DNA of 64,000 nt from Serinus canaria (lineage: Eukaryota; Chordata; Aves; Passeriformes; Fringillidae): positions 4,473,501 to 4,537,500 of the forward strand of contig NC_066333.1 in NCBI RefSeq assembly GCF_022539315.1. The letters are read 5' to 3'. A model generated the notes under the pieces. The model saw only the letters and a list, made by a program, of their open reading frames with translations, was not told the DNA's origin and searched no databases. This document shows, in pieces, positions 59,821-64,000 of the stretch. Both the position numbers and the translations under genes were made by a program. The stretch's first letter is position 1; every line of letters starts with the position of its first letter.

Positions 59821-62800
59821 TTTCATACAGGCTCATCCATTTCAGGAAAATGGGATGCTGTACAGCTTCCAGCAAGTTCAGATATAGACATTCTTGGAAA
59901 CAGGGATGCTGCCAAGCTGACAGTGAGCTTGATGTCGAATGGTGAGAAGCCAAAGAGTAGCACAAGGGTGCAGAGAGGCAAACAAAAAATCCTCAAGTGT
60001 ATTTTGAAGATACCAGGGAGAGATGAATAACAATTCCTGGGAGCAGGTATGCTGGAGCTGGCTTAGCTGAGTTGAAGCAGCCCATGCTGAAGCCTCTGTA
60101 GGATAAATTCCCTGCTCTGGAGAAGGTTCTGTTGCCAGGTGCTCTGCTCCAACACTCAGACTAAGGGCTGAGAGAATGCTTTTCGTACTTTTCCGTACTT
60201 TTCTGATTTTTGCTTTGGCAGTGTTTCTACCTGTGACCATATTTCTGGTAAATTGGAATACAGGCTCTTTCTGTGTGCTGGGTTGGTAGCAGAATTCTTC
60301 TATAGACATGGTACAGATGCTTATCAGCTTTTCGGGGCAGATTGGGCCACCAAGAATTGGAATTTATAATAGACTGCCTTCTTCATTACTGTTTAAAACC
60401 TCCAAAATATGAAATGTACAAGTTTATCTATAAACTAGGCACTAGTAATTTACTCATCAGCTGCTTCCCAGGCTGTGTGAACACCAGGCTGTAGGGACTT
60501 GGAGAAGGTGGTGGTGCAACCACAGCTAAGGTCTTGCAGGAGCTTGCTGTGTTGAAGTCTGTCTGTCTGAGTGAAGTGGAGCTGAGCAGATGTAAAGTTC
60601 ACCTTGCACCCCCATTCTCAGAAATGCCTGGGAGAAGGGGCCCTCTGTGGCCTCCTCAGTTTCTTACAACCTTTTGAAAACTTGCCTGTGGAGAGAAATT
60701 ACTCCAACTGTTCGTGTACTTGGGCAGTCAAATTAGGCAGCAGACAGATGATTGCCACGTTTCTGGCAGTGCTGGTGTCAGTAGCAGCAGTAGGAAGGTG
60801 TGAGTTTGCTTGTTTTTCCCCAAACTTGGGCTGCAGAGTGCCCTGTCACCTCCCCTGAGGCCTCATTCCTGTGAGTGACCCACAAAGGGTTCAAACCCTG
60901 CACTTCTGGTCCCCCAGTGCTTCTGAGGGTCTCTGTCTCTGCTGCTCCTTACTAAAAACCTTCAACAACTTTTGGAAGGACTCCTCTTGAATGAAAGCCT
61001 CCAGAGCCCAATCTTCAAGATGTTCCCTTATGGAAGTCCTTCAGCATCCAGGGAAAGACTTACAAATGTCCTGTCATCACTTCAGATTCACTTCTGACAA
61101 GAAGCCACAAGGGTCTCATTCATAAAAGCCTTGCACATCACATTATATGCCCACAGTTGCTGTAGACATTTCTGGGCTGCAATAAACTTGTGTGACAGAA
61201 ACCATTCTTCCTTTTTACAGATGACATCCTCAAATTGCTGGGTCCTGTTCTCCACTGCTCTGCACCTTGGCTGGTCTCATCCAGTCATGCAAACCCCTAC
61301 CAGTAGCATTTCATCCTCCTGCCCAGGAGAGTTGATGTGGCAGCAGTGAAAGGCAGTGGAGAATTAGTTATATTGCTTCCCCCTTCTCCCAAAGTGAACA
61401 TTTCAAAGCTGATGGTTCCAGACAGAAACGAAGGTGTGGGATTTGGAGATGGTTTGGATAAATGCTTTATGTTGTGCGTGACCTCTAAAAATGAAGGGAC
61501 AAACTTGGTGCAGGGTGGCAACTTGCAGAGCAGTAATTAGCAGGGGAAGGGTCAACCTGTTTGTCAGAAGTACAAAATTAAATTAGAGAAGGCATTTTGG
61601 CCATGGGGCCTTCCTTAGGCTGAAGAAGAACAGGATGTTGTTTAGTTTTGCTGTGTCCCAGTTTCACCATGCCCTGAGGAAGACCCCCAAGGCTGAAACC
61701 TTATTTCTAATTGTTTTATAAATGACTTTTTCTTCCCTTTTTGGCATTCAAGATGACACCAATTTTGAACAGGAGAGTTTCCGTTGGACAGACACTTCCT
61801 GAACAAAGGAAGAATATTCACTATTTAAATAGTCACTAATTGTTGAGATTTTCCTAGTTTCTTCCATATTCTTTTTCCTTTGCTAGGCTAATTGTATGGC
61901 TTATCTCACATCTTTAGTGGTCTATATGAATATCTTGGCCAGAAAGTCTAAAAATTCCAAATAAATTGGCAGAATGTTCAATGACTTCCAGGATGTGTTT
62001 TGTTTCCTTTATGCCCACTGGATAAGTTAGTTATTTGGAAAACTGAATTTTATACCAACATTTTTGTAACTTTAAATGCTTTTTCAAGGTGTCAACACTA
62101 TAGGCACAGAGTCTGGCTGTAGTGGTAGGTAGGGTAGGATTTGTTTTTTCTAGCTGTTAATGGTAAACCATGACTGCCCTGTGTTCCTGTGTAGGAAATT
62201 GCTAAGGGTATTCTATGGCAGATTCTTGGTCTCATGAGGAACTGAGAAGTTAGAGAAGCTGAAACATCCAGGATTTCAAAATCTCTGCTGCAACTTTTGA
62301 AGTACAACCACTATCTTCAGAATCTGAAGGCAGTGACTAGCAAAGGATCTAGAAATTTTGAGTGTGAGGGAGACCAACATATGAAATAATAGTCACTAAA
62401 ACATGGTAAATTATTTTCTAACTAATTGTGAGATAGCAGCTTATTAGACTCTTTTAAATTCTATATGTCTGTGGAAGGTTTAGAACATCTGAATGTGAAT
62501 TTTGTGTTTTCCGTATACTTGGATCTCCTTTTTTCATCCAAGATAAGTTCCTAACATTTAAGACCTCAGTCACAATAATGATTTGCATTTTTAGGATGTC
62601 ACTTGATTAGTGGTTAATTAAATGCCTCGTATTTTTTCCTTTTGCCTTTACAAACTATTTTTTTCCTCTTAAAGGCAATCACCTTGTTGCTGCTTTGCCT
62701 GCAGCTACTCTTAGGCCAGGTTTTTGTTTCATTGGTCACTGTGTGAGGCATCTCTAAAAAAAGTGAAAATTTCACTTCAAAAAGTGAAATTTTGGAGAAA

Positions 62801-64000
62801 ACCCTTCCCCACTGACTACCTTTCCCTTCTTTGACTGTAACTGGCCATACTAGAAAGGAACCTCCTTTCTCAGACTGGAATTGTTAGAATTGAATGTCAC
62901 AGTTAGCATTGTACAGACTACTGAAATGTCCCTGAATTTTACACTTTCATTGAAGTATTTTTAAGCAGTTACTGGCTTGAGTTGAGTACTTCTGACCAGC
63001 AGTTGACAATCCTTTTAAGGATTAAGGTAAGCATCTTTCCAGAAGCACAGTTCACCTGGTTTTGTGTAGGCACAACCTCAAGAGGGCTTTTCCCCCATGA
63101 AAGGCAGCATGGACAGACACTTTTGTAACATTGATTGAGTGGCAGGCAAAAATTACTGACAGAATTGCAAGCTGAAATACAAAATAAGGTGAAGAAAAAC
63201 CCATAACCAACATGAACTGGTGCTACATCATATAAAAAATGTGTTGTGCACTGCCCAGGCTGTCCTTTGGGAAGAATGACTTCCACAGGGTCGAGAGAGC
63301 AGTGGGTGAAAACTGCCCTGGCAGCCCTTGGAGTACTTTCAGCAGATATTTATGGAATGCTTAGATCTGTAAATAGAGGCCATATGAAAACACTGAGTGT
63401 AAAATATTATCAAAGATGACATGAATCCTGGTGCTTAATGAATCTAGTAACCAGCTTTGCAGTTTTTTTTTTTTAATATGTATTTTGACATAAGCTTAAT
63501 TCTAATAAGTGAGAACAAACTCCAAATGTTGCCTCAAGCAATTGTGGCAGATCTGGACTGATGCAGCCAAATAAGGATGAGGATTTGGAGATCAGGGCTT
63601 GGTTTTTCATAGGTTTTACATTTTATTTAGAAACATACCCAAAGGCATCAGTGACTTTAAGGCTCAGAGGGGTCATTAGGTTTTATTATCTGATTCCTGT
63701 CCATATAAAAGTCTCCAATTCCCACATATTGAAGAGATACAGAGGTTTGAAACTTCCATGTCCGGATCACCCAACCCTTCCCCACACTGCCTGGAGGGAC
63801 TGGGATCTGAATTTGTCTCATTATGGGTAATGTTAACTACTTTTACATCATTAATTGGGCTTCTCTTCTGGCTCTTACTGGTTTGGCATGACTTTGGGTG
63901 AGAGGTTTTATTCAGTCTAAGAGCAAAAGGGTAATATCACAAATAAGAGATTTAAATCAGAGGAGAGACCTAGTCTGAACATACCTGAAAAGCTGCTGCC
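59821..64000. other. Long single-copy non-coding stretch to window end
   Basis: I recognise no gene or transposon. Minus-strand frames of 143 codons (59878-60309) and 105 codons (62969-63286) lack domains. A local repeat of AAAGTGAAA with an inverted TTTCAC lies at 62759-62790, and a T-run at about 63462-63474. The window end does not cut any recognisable feature. Confidence 0.42.

Noticed and set aside
60840..60915. GGGTTCAAACCCTG, resembling a tRNA B box
   Set aside because: No A box, cloverleaf or acceptor stem can be built around it; probably chance.
61131..61350. Possible exon after a polypyrimidine-CAG acceptor at about 61220
   Set aside because: The frame has no domain similarity and no matching donor or neighbouring exon could be recognised.
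62759..62790. AAAGTGAAA repeats resembling an interferon-response-type site
   Set aside because: AT-rich sequence yields such words often, and spacing does not fit a clean GAAANNGAAA consensus.

Overview
The window reads as non-coding vertebrate DNA, most likely from a songbird (passerine). The best evidence is three copies of one roughly 380-415 bp solo LTR. I recognise its text (a TGTCAC start, a pyrimidine-rich stretch before an AT-rich AATAAA block, and an end in CACCACA or ACCACA) as a passerine ERVL-type family, and two copies carry 5-bp target-site duplications. CR1 LINE fragments fit the same source. No protein-coding gene could be supported on either strand. Open frames of 60-230 codons are scattered at random, lack recognisable domains, or lie in simple repeats and transposon remains. 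The window is therefore intergenic or a very large intron; I cannot tell which, and I name no locus.

Layout. 1-8.4 kb: AT-rich low complexity at 0.85-1.14 kb, a GC-rich block with a strong G-quadruplex motif at 1.65 kb, and a near-identical 122-bp segment present twice 1.8 kb apart (2081 and 3908). 8.4-18 kb: a CR1 3' end (8.41 kb), a perfectly self-complementary (ATA)n/(TTA)n triplet repeat (12.04 kb), a decayed CR1-type reverse-transcriptase fragment (15.6 kb) and an old foldback element (17.87 kb). 22.97-23.38 kb: a 16-copy minisatellite that is open in all six frames. 24.7-26.8 kb: two solo LTRs in opposite orientation. 27.7 kb: a MIR/CORE-SINE-like fossil. 30.46-30.80 kb: a 340-bp almost pure pyrimidine tract. 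42.1-43.7 kb: a second, different LTR followed by fossils of ancient LINE/SINE tails and a MIR-like SINE. 47.5 kb: a cluster of short CTAGGTAA repeats. 50.6-51.3 kb: a CR1 copy split by the third solo LTR. 57.6-58.1 kb: an ancient LINE reverse transcriptase on the minus strand, still readable through palm motifs A and C. 59.7 kb: another possible SINE fossil.

The sequence between these elements is largely single copy. Several stretches look like candidate conserved regulatory DNA by composition alone: many TAAT/ATTA homeodomain-type cores, little repeat content, or isolated CpGs. They are at 8.77, 17.3, 20.86, 42.9, 48.7, 51.9 and 54.8-55.2 kb. The last also contains a near-consensus CTCF-like site and a homeodomain-type palindrome. 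These calls are inference and need cross-species alignment. I see no gene cluster, CRISPR array, tRNA, rRNA or novel multi-gene system.
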